Source: Bdellovibrionales bacterium
GTDB taxonomy: Bacteria; Bdellovibrionota; Bdellovibrionia; Bdellovibrionales; JAMPXM01
DNA: 15,375 nucleotides
NCBI GenBank assembly: GCA_005792225.1
Contig: SXSP01000087.1
Location: 1-15,375 of the forward strand
Reading direction: 5' to 3'
The notes below the pieces were generated by a model. It did not search any database and was not told the DNA's origin. It saw only the letters and a list, made by a program, of their open reading frames with translations. The position numbers and the translations under genes are program-made. Shown piece by piece: positions 1 through 5,973 of the stretch. The first letter of the stretch is position 1. Each line of letters opens with the position of its first letter.

Positions 1-338
<338 letters not shown>

Positions 339-479
339 CTATGACCGGTCTTCGCTCATAAAGGAATCTTTGTCAAAAGGCCCGGTGCCACCGAGCACAC
401 GGGAGACGTGCGCAAAATTGCGGACCGGGCCACTGAGCTGCATTCGCCAAGCGCGACCGCTCTTGGAATACGGACGCTC

Positions 480-671
480 TTAACGGAACAGCCGTTGGCC
501 TTGATTTTGTTCGGGCTTCTCCTGTTTGGGCTGCTCTTTCTTGGTTTCGTTCTGCGAAGGTTGGTTTTGTCCCTGCTCCTGCTTGGGTTTCTCTTCCCCG
601 CCGGCGAAGCTAACGGAGCTGATGCTGAGGGCGAACGGAATGGCGAGAAGTGCGAGTGTTGTGGATTTCAT
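480..671 (-). CDS. small secreted Gln/Lys/Glu-rich protein, unknown function
   Basis: This gene encodes 63 residues. An apparent signal peptide (MKSTTLALLAIPFALSISSV, then SFA) is likely cleaved after Ala23. The mature peptide of about 40 residues is almost all Gln, Lys, Glu, Pro and Asn in irregular EQxQ/KxEQ units, so it is probably disordered. The start is supported by AGGAG eight bases upstream. A longer in-frame reading upstream lacks a comparable ribosome site and would bury the signal peptide. A short GC hairpin (683-696) precedes the ribosome site and closely resembles one before the cupredoxin gene at 5854. I recognise no family. The low-complexity composition means it could be a fast-evolving envelope or stress peptide. 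Confidence 0.65.
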   Translation of the reverse strand: MKSTTLALLAIPFALSISSVSFAGGEEKPKQEQGQNQPSQNETKKEQPKQEKPEQNQGQRLFR

Positions 672-682
672 TTGTTCTCCTA

Positions 683-698
683 GGCCCAGATGGGCGTG
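683..698 (-). promoter_or_regulatory. leader hairpin shared with the cupredoxin gene
   Basis: On the minus strand the sequence GCACGCCCATCTGGGCCT forms a GCCC/GGGC stem around an AUCU loop, just before the AGGAG of the 480-671 gene. A near copy, GCACGGCCCTTCTGGGCCT, lies in the leader of the cupredoxin gene at 5873-5890. Both precede short secreted-protein genes and are followed by GGAGAAC ribosome sites. It could be a leader RNA element or a protein-binding dyad. Confidence 0.45.
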
Positions 699-714
699 CA
701 GTGTTGATTTGCCG

Positions 715-736
715 CGCAGGCGCTGATTCACCTGCG
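715..736. promoter_or_regulatory. inverted repeat CGCAGG-N10-CCTGCG, possible operator
   Basis: Six-base arms (715-720 and 731-736) form a perfect dyad with a ten-base spacer, about 45-65 bases upstream of the 671 start. The arm spacing suits a dimeric regulator, but arms this short can arise by chance in GC-rich sequence. Confidence 0.25.
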
Positions 737-1104
737 GGCGATTGGAGGCTATTGATTCGCGCGGAGAATTTCTTTTCAAACCTGTGAAAGATTCGTTTCG
801 AAGATGAGCGTCGAATTCGTTCGCCGTTGCGGACAATCGTAGGCTAGGTTTCATGCACAGGCAGTCGTTTCGAATAGGCTCCGTCAAATGTGAAGCTTCG
901 CTGCAAACATCAGTGTTAAAACAGAAACATTCAGTCTTGAAGAGAGCCACGAGCGTAAAGATTTACTTTGTGCTTGCGAGATTGAAACGGAATTCGCCCC
1001 ACGGTGAAACTCCTGAGGGTGGTACTGATCTTCCACCTAGCCGCCCAGGTTACGACTTCGTAGACTGACTTCACAGACAAAGCGGTACGTTGGTGGAGGT
1101 CTCA

Positions 1105-1494
1105 ATGTCTCAAAGTGAATATTTCACGCATTTCATTTCGGAACGAGGGTCATTTCTCGTCATCTCGATCACGGGTTCGCTTCATCAAATGGCACTCAAA
1201 GATCTCGCGGATTTCAAAGCCGACGTTCTCACCCGCGTTCGCGAGAAATTTGTTGTCATCAACCTTCTGGGAGTGGATCAAATCTCCGGCGATGCGATAT
1301 CTTGGCTCGCGCAACTTCAGCTCGACATCCGGAACGAGAGTCACGCCATGCGCATTTGTCTCAGTGAGAGTTCCCTCAAAACAAAACTGATGAACATGGG
1401 TCTCATTCGCCATTCCGAGTGGGCTGAGTCGATTGAGAAGGCACTCACATCCATTCCGCCGATGCGAAAGGACGAGAAGGCCGCCGTCTCTTAG
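1105..1494 (+). CDS. STAS-domain protein (anti-sigma-factor-antagonist-like)
   Basis: This 129-residue protein has the alternating strands and helices of a STAS domain: a beta strand with FLVISITGSL at 17-26, a helix, then FVVINLLGVDQISGDAISWL (49-68), MRICL (82-86) and a C-terminal LMNMGLI turn (95-101). In SpoIIAA/RsbV-like antagonists a Ser in a DSSG-type loop is phosphorylated by an anti-sigma kinase. Here the equivalent loop reads QISGDA, with Gly and Asp where the two serines usually stand, so regulation by phosphorylation may be lost or altered. The ATG has GGAGG seven bases upstream. A TTG five codons earlier is unlikely. It stands alone, with no adjacent kinase or sigma factor. Confidence 0.75.
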   Translation: MSQSEYFTHFISERGSFLVISITGSLHQMALKDLADFKADVLTRVREKFVVINLLGVDQISGDAISWLAQLQLDIRNESHAMRICLSESSLKTKLMNMGLIRHSEWAESIEKALTSIPPMRKDEKAAVS

Positions 1495-1539
1495 TCGAGT
1501 GTTTCTTTAATTTATCTGCAAAGATCCTGTTTCGGTGGA

Positions 1540-1551
1540 CTCGCGCGCGAG
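1540..1551. promoter_or_regulatory. 12-base palindrome CTCGCGCGCGAG
   Basis: A perfect 12-base palindrome lies about 40 bases before the start of the fibrillin-like gene and 45 bases after the STAS stop. It could be an operator or part of a weak terminator. No T-tract follows. Confidence 0.25.
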
Positions 1552-1589
1552 AGTTGCCAAATCTTGAATCTCCTCGAAGGGAGGTTCAA

Positions 1590-2288
1590 ATGAAAAATGT
1601 TTTCTTGGCAATCGGTCTGACAATGAGTTTCGTCATGCCCGTCAAGGCTTCGGCTACGGATGATGCAACGAAAGTTCGCGCTCTTAAAAAAGAAATCGTC
1701 GCTCTTGCGGAGTCATACCGTGGCGAAGATGATCCAAAAGGCGAGCGACAGGATAACCTCAACAAGAAGATTTCCAAACTCCTGAAGGTCGCGCCGCAAA
1801 CGCCCTCCTCGGAGCGCACTCGGAGAATCGCGGGCGCGTGGGAACAAGTCTGGGGACCCTATAATTACGAAAACCAAGGTCCGCTTAAGACAGACCCGTC
1901 CTACATTTATCAGATCGTGGATGAATCCGGTTTCTACTACAACATCACCCGCAGTGAATTCGACGGTCAAAAAATCACTGCCTTTTTGCGCGGAGAATTT
2001 GATCCCGAGGGCGATCGTCTCCGGATTCGCTTTACGAGCAACATTTTTTACGTGAATGGATGGTTGCCGAAGGGCACTTCATTAACTGAGCTTGCACGTT
2101 TGGTTGAAGGCGGAATTTTGAACGGTCCGGAAGTTCCTTCGGGGGGACAAGGTCCGAAGGGGAAGCGCGGATTCCTGCGCGAGGTGTTTGTCGATGATGA
2201 GATTCGCATCACTTACGGGTCCGAAGAAAACGACGCTCCAGGAACTGGGAACCTCTACGTCCTTAAACGCGTGAAGGCGACGAAGTAA
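1590..2288 (+). CDS. secreted protein with PAP/fibrillin-like C-terminal domain
   Basis: This 232-residue protein starts with a signal peptide (MKNVFLAIGLTMSFVMPVKA, cleavage near SA-T). A charged helical stretch spans about 27-68. The following domain (80-228) carries marks of the plastid-lipid-associated/fibrillin family: an early IAGAWEQVWGPY (family pattern G-x-W-x-L-x-Y), a middle LRGEFDPEGDRLRIRF (133-148), and a closing VDDEIRITYG...GNLYVLKRV (201-228), where plant fibrillins have a DEDLRISRG...VFVL pattern. Fibrillins bind lipophilic molecules in plastids, and bacterial relatives are mostly uncharacterised. The ATG follows GGGAGG at good spacing, and an upstream in-frame start would destroy the signal peptide. 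It converges on 2293-2622 with four bases between stops. The family assignment is by pattern only. Confidence 0.6.
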   Translation: MKNVFLAIGLTMSFVMPVKASATDDATKVRALKKEIVALAESYRGEDDPKGERQDNLNKKISKLLKVAPQTPSSERTRRIAGAWEQVWGPYNYENQGPLKTDPSYIYQIVDESGFYYNITRSEFDGQKITAFLRGEFDPEGDRLRIRFTSNIFYVNGWLPKGTSLTELARLVEGGILNGPEVPSGGQGPKGKRGFLREVFVDDEIRITYGSEENDAPGTGNLYVLKRVKATK

Positions 2289-2292
2289 CGTC

Positions 2293-2622
2293 CTAGGTTT
2301 CAAATTCGTCTTGTTCAGAACGGGAGAGCGCCGTGATGCGCTCTCCTTGATACGCTTCGACCTCGTAGGAGATCGCTCGGTAAGCCTCGAGATGTCGACC
2401 CCGGGTACGAATGAGCGCCAAGAAATATTCGCGTAAATAAGAAAAATAGAATTTAATCCAGCCATCGCGGCGAACTTGCCGAACGTGGATCATCTCGTGT
2501 TGGACGACGCTCACGGGAACCTGCTCTCGAGGCTCAACAAAGAGAACAAAAGGGTAGAGGACGATGGCCCTCACGCCGAGGATCTTGGGCACGAAATGAG
2601 AGTAACGCACCCGAAGTTTCAC
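2293..2622 (-). CDS. small HExxH metallopeptidase-like protein
   Basis: This 109-residue protein has a hydrophobic N-terminal section (VRAIVLYPFVLFVE, 17-30), the zinc-binding motif HEMIH at 42-46 followed by VRQ, and a downstream helix with SYEVEAY (85-91) whose Glu87 or Glu89 could be the third zinc ligand, as in gluzincins. HExxHxxQ with a nearby E-x-E-A-Y is typical of small putative metallopeptidases of unknown substrate. It starts at GTG, one base after the TGA of the HAMP gene, with GAGG inside that gene's last codons as ribosome site, so the two are very likely co-translated. No signal peptide is evident. The hydrophobic segment might associate with the membrane. Proteolytic activity is inferred from the motif only. 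Confidence 0.6.
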   Translation of the reverse strand: MKLRVRYSHFVPKILGVRAIVLYPFVLFVEPREQVPVSVVQHEMIHVRQVRRDGWIKFYFSYLREYFLALIRTRGRHLEAYRAISYEVEAYQGERITALSRSEQDEFET

Positions 2623-2623
2623 C

Positions 2624-3088
2624 TCACCTCGCGCTTGATTTGAGCTTCTCGGTCAGACGGTTTAAATCTTCGGCTAAATCTTTAAATTGGTCATTCTTAC
2701 GAAGCCGCAAGGGCTGCTCGTAATTGCCTTCGATCAAACGGTGGATGTGGCGGCGAATGGCCACGGCCGGGCCGAGATATCGGTGGGTGATCGTGATGGC
2801 GAGAAAGAGCGTTGAGCAAAGAAAGCTCAACAAAAGGAAAATGTAAGTCGAGATCAACACGGCACCCATGTGCCTTGTTGCCATCGAAGCTTCCTCGGAG
2901 TTCCCTGCGAGATCAACGAGCGTGTTGATCAGGTCGTGAAGCTGATACAGAGTTATTCCGAACACGGCCGAAATAAATAAGAAGCCCACGATAAAGATCG
3001 TGATGGCCGTACGAAACTGCGCCTTGGGTGCGATCAGAATGTTTTTTAGCTTGCGCCGACTCTTGGTCCAACTCGTCTCGGTGCTCAT
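2624..3088 (-). CDS. two-pass membrane protein with HAMP domain and no output domain
   Basis: This 154-residue protein has a short basic N-terminal tail, one membrane helix at about 29-48 (TIFIVGFLFISAVFGITLYQ), a small periplasmic loop of about 28 residues, a second helix at about 77-100, and a HAMP-like linker (101-150). The linker carries the early Pro107, the D-x-F-x-x-L-x-x-D-L-N-x-L pattern and amphipathic repeats. HAMP domains normally relay signals to kinases, cyclases or methyl-accepting domains, but this protein ends straight after it, so any output must be a partner. The start has AGAGGA seven bases upstream. A longer frame to 3166 lacks support. The partner may be the HExxH protein encoded one base downstream. 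Confidence 0.75.
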   Translation of the reverse strand: MSTETSWTKSRRKLKNILIAPKAQFRTAITIFIVGFLFISAVFGITLYQLHDLINTLVDLAGNSEEASMATRHMGAVLISTYIFLLLSFLCSTLFLAITITHRYLGPAVAIRRHIHRLIEGNYEQPLRLRKNDQFKDLAEDLNRLTEKLKSSAR

Positions 3089-3411
3089 CAGCTGATCCTC
3101 TAAACAATAAGAATTGAAGCGTTCCGCATTCCTAGTGTCTGAAGTTTTCTGAAAATTGTGAACCATTTTGTGACGTCATTCTGGCCGACGGTGGTCATGT
3201 TTCAAATTGGGATTGAACCTACGCGAGGTGACTATCACGGATTCGACACCGCTCATCAGATCGACATGGTTAAACCGTGGGACCCTGTTTCGCCGCCTCA
3301 CCTAAGCCCGCGATTCGTCGCTATAAATGGTAAGAGAGTCGAGCTCTTCGACAGGTGGAGATCTCGGCCTCGACCTTGCAGATCTATCCGATTGAATCCA
3401 GGGGGTTCTGT
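3089..3411. other. 323-base divergent intergenic region
   Basis: This region lies between the HAMP gene (minus) and the membrane-stalk gene (plus). It contains an AT-rich TATAAA (3322-3327) that could serve as a -10 element for the plus gene, a GTCGA/TCGAC dyad with a five-base spacer at 3338-3352, and a GGTTAAACC palindrome near 3269-3277. A 93-codon plus-strand open frame (3158-3439) overlaps the start of the next gene, shows no family features and was not called. I recognise no RNA gene. Confidence 0.45.
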
Positions 3412-4140
3412 ATGCGTCTCGATCGCAGTCATCTCTTAAAGCTCTTAAGCACGTCGATCCGGGTTTCCCGGTCGTTGGTAGCCCAAGGGCGCATGATGAT
3501 CGCTGACCCGGTCCAGAGAAGAAAGCTCAATTACCGACTGCTCGTCGCGACGGCTTGCATGTACGTTGGTATTTTCTGGATCGCGCTCCGTCCGCCGGCG
3601 GTAAAGCCTGCGGCAGTGAAGTCGGTTGCTCAAGCCCAACGCTCTGCTCCCGCGATCAGCGCTCAAGAGTCGAAGCCTGTTGAGGCGCCCGCGGCAGCGC
3701 CCGCCGTCGCACCAGCGGCGCCTCCGGCTGAAAACGTTGCGGCGGCTCCCGTGGCCGCTGAGCCCACGGTCGAAAGCAAGCCGGCGGCTAAAGGCTCAAT
3801 GCCCAACGGGCGCAAACTTCGCCAGGCGCGCCTCGATTATATCAATGACGATCTCGGACTCGATGTGGTGAAGGCTGCCGACGAAACCTTGGCAGAGGAA
3901 AAGGAAATGCGCCGGGGCTTGTCTCCGTCGCTCCTAAAATCGGTCGGCATCTCGAAAAAGCAATATCTGATGATCAAAATGCGTGAACAGAGACTCGCCG
4001 AAAAGCTTAAAGACGCCGATCAAAAAGGCGCTTCTCGTCTGCGTCGGGTGCTCGTGAACGACCACACCGATTGGATGAAAGAATATCTTGGTCCGAACCG
4101 CTACGAGCGCTTCATGGAGCTCTCGTCGAACAACGGGTAA
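3412..4140 (+). CDS. single-pass membrane protein with Ala/Pro-rich linker, unknown function
   Basis: This 242-residue protein has a cytoplasmic basic segment of about 40 residues (rich in Arg and Lys, so likely inside), one membrane helix at about 41-59 (YRLLVATACMYVGIFWIAL), and a long Ala/Pro/Val/Lys linker (60-150) of the type seen in periplasm-spanning proteins. A charged helical C-terminal domain (about 152-242) carries KEMRRGLSPSLLKSVGISKK and a final DWMKEYLGPNRYERFMEL. The ATG has AGGGGG eight bases upstream. The domain is unrecognised. The layout resembles a TonB-like or envelope-anchored spacer, but no TonB C-terminal motif is visible. It converges on the carbonic anhydrase with 18 bases between stops. 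Confidence 0.75.
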   Translation: MRLDRSHLLKLLSTSIRVSRSLVAQGRMMIADPVQRRKLNYRLLVATACMYVGIFWIALRPPAVKPAAVKSVAQAQRSAPAISAQESKPVEAPAAAPAVAPAAPPAENVAAAPVAAEPTVESKPAAKGSMPNGRKLRQARLDYINDDLGLDVVKAADETLAEEKEMRRGLSPSLLKSVGISKKQYLMIKMREQRLAEKLKDADQKGASRLRRVLVNDHTDWMKEYLGPNRYERFMELSSNNG

Positions 4141-4158
4141 GTCTCAAGAGGTAAATCT

Positions 4159-4827
4159 CTAGCCTTCTACCGTGTCGGCGCCGCTCGGGATGTCAATTTT
4201 GCGGAAGCTTTCATTCGCCTCGTCGTACTCGAACATCTCGCCTTGCTCGAGATCGAAGTACGTTCCCAAAAGCGTTAGGTTGCGTTCGCGAATGGCATCC
4301 GTGACGAATGGGAACGTCTTCAAGTTTTGAAGTGAAACGAGGATCGATTCCATCTCGCACTCACGGCAGAGAGTCTCGAAGTCAGCGCCTTGGTGCTTCG
4401 CCATGACTCGCGAGCGCGCGTCTTTTGCGATTTCCATCCACTTTCCAACGAAGCTTCCCTCGGCTTTTTGTTTACCTTCGACGAGCGCGCGAACGCCCCC
4501 GCATTGGCGGTGACCCATGACAACGATGTTTTCCACCTTGAGATTCACAACCGCGAACTCAATTGCCGAGCTCACACCGTGAAAACGTCCCGTTGTTTCG
4601 TAAGGCGGCACGAGATTGGCGACGTTTCTTACGACAAAGAGTTCGCCGGGCGAAGCCGACGTGATGATCGCGGGATCAACCCGCGAATCACTGCAGGCAA
4701 TAATCAAAGTCTTGGGCGCCTGACCCGAAGAGAGGACGCGTTGGTAGACGGTGCCCTCTTGAAGAAAATAGCGTTCACGAAAGCGGCGGAAGCCAGCGAG
4801 AAGTCGGAGGAGTTCTTTAGAAATCAT
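4159..4827 (-). CDS. beta-class carbonic anhydrase
   Basis: This enzyme interconverts CO2 and bicarbonate in the cytoplasm, supplying bicarbonate for carboxylations and helping pH balance. The 222-residue protein shows the beta-class zinc site: Cys45, Asp47 and Arg49 in the CSDSR motif, and His106 and Cys109 in GHRQCGG. The conserved GELFVVRNVANLVPP (61-75) and HGVSSAIEFAV (83-93) segments are also present. The length is normal for the family and no key residue is missing. The ribosome site is modest (GAGG close to the ATG). It diverges from the receiver gene at 4968 across 140 bases holding a 15-base dyad. Substrate preference and physiological role cannot be read from sequence alone. Confidence 0.95.
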   Translation of the reverse strand: MISKELLRLLAGFRRFRERYFLQEGTVYQRVLSSGQAPKTLIIACSDSRVDPAIITSASPGELFVVRNVANLVPPYETTGRFHGVSSAIEFAVVNLKVENIVVMGHRQCGGVRALVEGKQKAEGSFVGKWMEIAKDARSRVMAKHQGADFETLCRECEMESILVSLQNLKTFPFVTDAIRERNLTLLGTYFDLEQGEMFEYDEANESFRKIDIPSGADTVEG

Positions 4828-4889
4828 GCCTCAGTCCATTAGCGCAGATGGGGCTTTGTGTCAACGGACGGGTGGTTTACGAGATTCAC

Positions 4890-4904
4890 ATAAATGGCAT
4901 TTAT
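4890..4904. promoter_or_regulatory. perfect dyad ATAAATG-G-CATTTAT, candidate operator
   Basis: Seven-base arms surround a single central base, in the divergent region between the carbonic anhydrase (minus) and receiver (plus) genes. It is AT-rich against a GC-rich background, as is common for transcription-factor sites. It sits 63 bases from the carbonic anhydrase start and 64 bases from the receiver start, so it could affect either gene. Confidence 0.4.
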
Positions 4905-4931
4905 CGCGCACGTTTTTTCACGGAATGGAAA

Positions 4932-4949
4932 AGACGGGTGCGCCCGTCT
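4932..4949 (+). promoter_or_regulatory. GC hairpin in the receiver-gene leader
   Basis: AGACGGG-TGCG-CCCGTCT is a perfect seven-base-pair stem with a four-base loop. It ends 18 bases before the receiver ATG, whose own ribosome site (TGGTGA) is weak. It could be a terminator-like or leader structure, or a protein-binding dyad. No T-tract follows. Confidence 0.4.
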
Positions 4950-4967
4950 CCGCTTAACTCTGGTGAA

Positions 4968-5366
4968 ATGAAGAGAATTCTCGTGGTCGACGACGATCCA
5001 AGTTCTATCGAGCTCCTGATCCGCTTCTTAAAACCTTGGAAGTGCGAAGTCGAAGTCGCGTTCTCCGGAGGCGAGGCGGTCGAAAAGCTTCAGGGCGGGA
5101 ATTTTCCTTATCACCTCGTGATCTCTGATATCCGCATGCCGCACGGAACGGGGATTGATCTCCTCCGTGAAATTCAGATTTTGCGGAAACGGCCCGGCGA
5201 AAAAGCGATGCCGGTGATCTTGATGTCGGCTCTAGGGAAAGTTGCGCAGGAGCAGGCCAAGGCGCTCGGCGCGGAGTTTTTGGAGAAGCCGATTACGCGC
5301 GAATCGCTCTCAACCGTGCTCGCCCGAGTCGGTGAGCCGTTGGGCACGGCACTTCGAGACGCGTAA
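4968..5366 (+). CDS. stand-alone response-regulator receiver domain
   Basis: The 132 residues form a single CheY-like receiver: acidic pocket VVDDD (6-10), phosphoacceptor Asp54 in ISDIRMP, switch Ser87 in ILMSA, and Lys107 in the EKP motif. No DNA-binding or enzymatic output domain follows, so it probably acts by protein contact or as a phosphorelay intermediate. No histidine kinase is adjacent. The start was chosen because the preceding in-frame codons lack receiver features and the first strand (KRILVVDD) begins directly after this Met. The ribosome site is weak. A perfect hairpin (4932-4949) and a 15-base dyad (4890-4904) lie in the leader. A 144-base inverted-repeat element begins at its stop codon. 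Confidence 0.9.
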   Translation: MKRILVVDDDPSSIELLIRFLKPWKCEVEVAFSGGEAVEKLQGGNFPYHLVISDIRMPHGTGIDLLREIQILRKRPGEKAMPVILMSALGKVAQEQAKALGAEFLEKPITRESLSTVLARVGEPLGTALRDA

Positions 5367-5516
5367 ACTGGCCCCTTTGATTGTTGTTGGAAACAGCTTC
5401 GGCTTTGGTAGCGCAGGGTCGTATTTAAAGTCGGAGCCCGAGTCGTCCGCCCGTTCCGAACGGCGGTAAAAGCGCGCGCCCGGATCAACAACACTCAAGT
5501 GGGCCAGTTCGATCAC
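5310..5516 (-). CDS. possible small coupled ORF downstream of the cupredoxin, uncertain
   Basis: This 68-codon frame begins at a GTG overlapping the TGA of the cupredoxin gene in the sequence GTGA, a classic coupling arrangement. The peptide (MIELAHLSVVDPGARFYRRS...) matches no family I know. It has no signal peptide, and its end overlaps the receiver gene by 57 bases on the other strand. It spans the whole inverted-repeat element (5366-5509), so the frame may simply be a by-product of that element. I see no separate ribosome site. Confidence 0.2.
   Translation of the reverse strand: MIELAHLSVVDPGARFYRRSERADDSGSDFKYDPALPKPKLFPTTIKGASLRVSKCRAQRLTDSGEHG
5366..5509 (+). repeat. long imperfect inverted repeat enclosing hairpins (candidate structured RNA or small element)
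   Basis: Left arm 5366-5389 pairs with right arm 5486-5509: AACTGGCCC with GGGCCAGTT (9 pairs), TTTGA with TCAAG (5, one G-U), and TGTTGTTG with CAACAACA (8), with only two mismatches (5375/5500 and 5381/5494). Read as plus-strand RNA, 5376/5499 and 5390/5485 become U-G or G-U wobbles. On the minus strand they would be mismatches, which favours a plus-strand transcript. The 96-base interior folds into local hairpins: AGC(UUCG)GCU at 5395-5404, a short stem at 5431-5441, and a CCG-CCGTTC/GAACGG-CGG stem with one bulged C at 5447-5466. No T-tract follows the right arm and no obvious target-site duplication flanks it. Confidence 0.55.
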
Positions 5517-5854
5517 TTAACCAGAATTTTTCCGCTATCCATCATATTCATCCCGCAACCGAACTTAATTTCGCCCTTCTCGAGTTTGCCGAGATCAAGG
5601 CTTACGGTCTTATTAACGGGGAGGTCGACTTTGATCTTCTTCGAAGGGACTTGGATCTGTGCCCAGCATGTGTCTTCGGTTTTGCGAGTCACGTTCAAGG
5701 TCACGGGGATGCCGGGTTTCACGTCGATCTGCTTGGGCGTAAAACCGGTCTCCAGAGCCTGTACTTCGACGACTTGTTTTTCCGCCGCTCCGGCAGACGC
5801 GCCGAATGCAGAAACTGAGAGGGCGAGGCCATAAACGAGAAATGATGATTTCAT
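5513..5854 (-). CDS. secreted cupredoxin-like copper-binding protein
   Basis: This 113-residue protein has a signal peptide (MKSSFLVYGLALSVSAFGAS, cleavage near residue 22-24) and a small Greek-key cupredoxin domain. Diagnostic segments are the first strand with GFTPKQIDVKPGIPVTLNV (37-55), Cys63 in EDTCW, the LPVNKTVSLDL edge (78-88), and GEIKFGCGMNMMDSGKILV (94-112). The last carries Cys100 and Met102/104/105 in the CGM-x-M pattern typical of Cupredoxin_1 proteins linked to copper efflux or electron transfer. Likely copper ligands are Cys63, Cys100 and a Met. The usual His ligand is not obvious. GGAG lies six bases before the ATG, preceded by the leader hairpin shared with the 480-671 gene. 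It is probably periplasmic, and no copper ATPase is adjacent. Confidence 0.82.
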   Translation of the reverse strand: MKSSFLVYGLALSVSAFGASAGAAEKQVVEVQALETGFTPKQIDVKPGIPVTLNVTRKTEDTCWAQIQVPSKKIKVDLPVNKTVSLDLGKLEKGEIKFGCGMNMMDSGKILVK

Positions 5855-5872
5855 GCGTTCTCCGTCTGGATG

Positions 5873-5890
5873 AAGGCCCAGAAGGGCCGT
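5873..5890 (-). promoter_or_regulatory. leader hairpin of the cupredoxin gene
   Basis: On the minus strand GGCCC-UUCU-GGGCC is a perfect five-base-pair stem within GCACGGCCCTTCTGGGCCTT, about 20-40 bases before the cupredoxin ATG. It is almost the same as the hairpin at 683-698. Both copies keep GCACG, the CCC(A/T)TCTGGGCCT core and a GGAGAAC ribosome site. Confidence 0.45.
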
Positions 5891-5973
5891 GCTAGAATTT
5901 GTAACTTCATATACTACAGGGCAAGATGTAACCAATAGCAACGTGAATTTCCCCTACGTGGAAGTGCGACAGC

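Larger units (their letters stand above)
672..1104. other. 433-base divergent intergenic region
   Basis: This region separates the small secreted-protein gene (minus) from the STAS gene (plus), so promoters for both should lie here. It holds the leader hairpin at 683-698, a CGCAGG/CCTGCG dyad with a ten-base spacer at 715-736, and a GTAAAGATTTAC dyad at 955-966. A 71-codon open frame (853-1068, plus) has no convincing ribosome site or family resemblance and was not called. I see no clear sigma-70 promoter and no known riboswitch. Confidence 0.5.

Noticed and set aside
980..1060. A possible riboswitch in the STAS leader
   Set aside because: The stretch has a weak GGTGG/CCACC stem, but I could not match it to the conserved cores of the c-di-GMP, TPP, cobalamin or glycine classes.
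853..1068. A 71-codon plus-strand frame before the STAS gene
   Set aside because: No ribosome site, signal peptide or recognisable motif. It could be chance in a 433-base intergenic region.
3158..3439. A 93-codon plus-strand frame between the HAMP and membrane-stalk genes
   Set aside because: It overlaps the well-supported start at 3412 and shows no domain or ribosome site.
5400..5525. A tRNA-like gene suggested by GGTAGCGCA and GTTCGATC
   Set aside because: No T-arm or acceptor stem can be paired. The segments belong to the inverted-repeat element.
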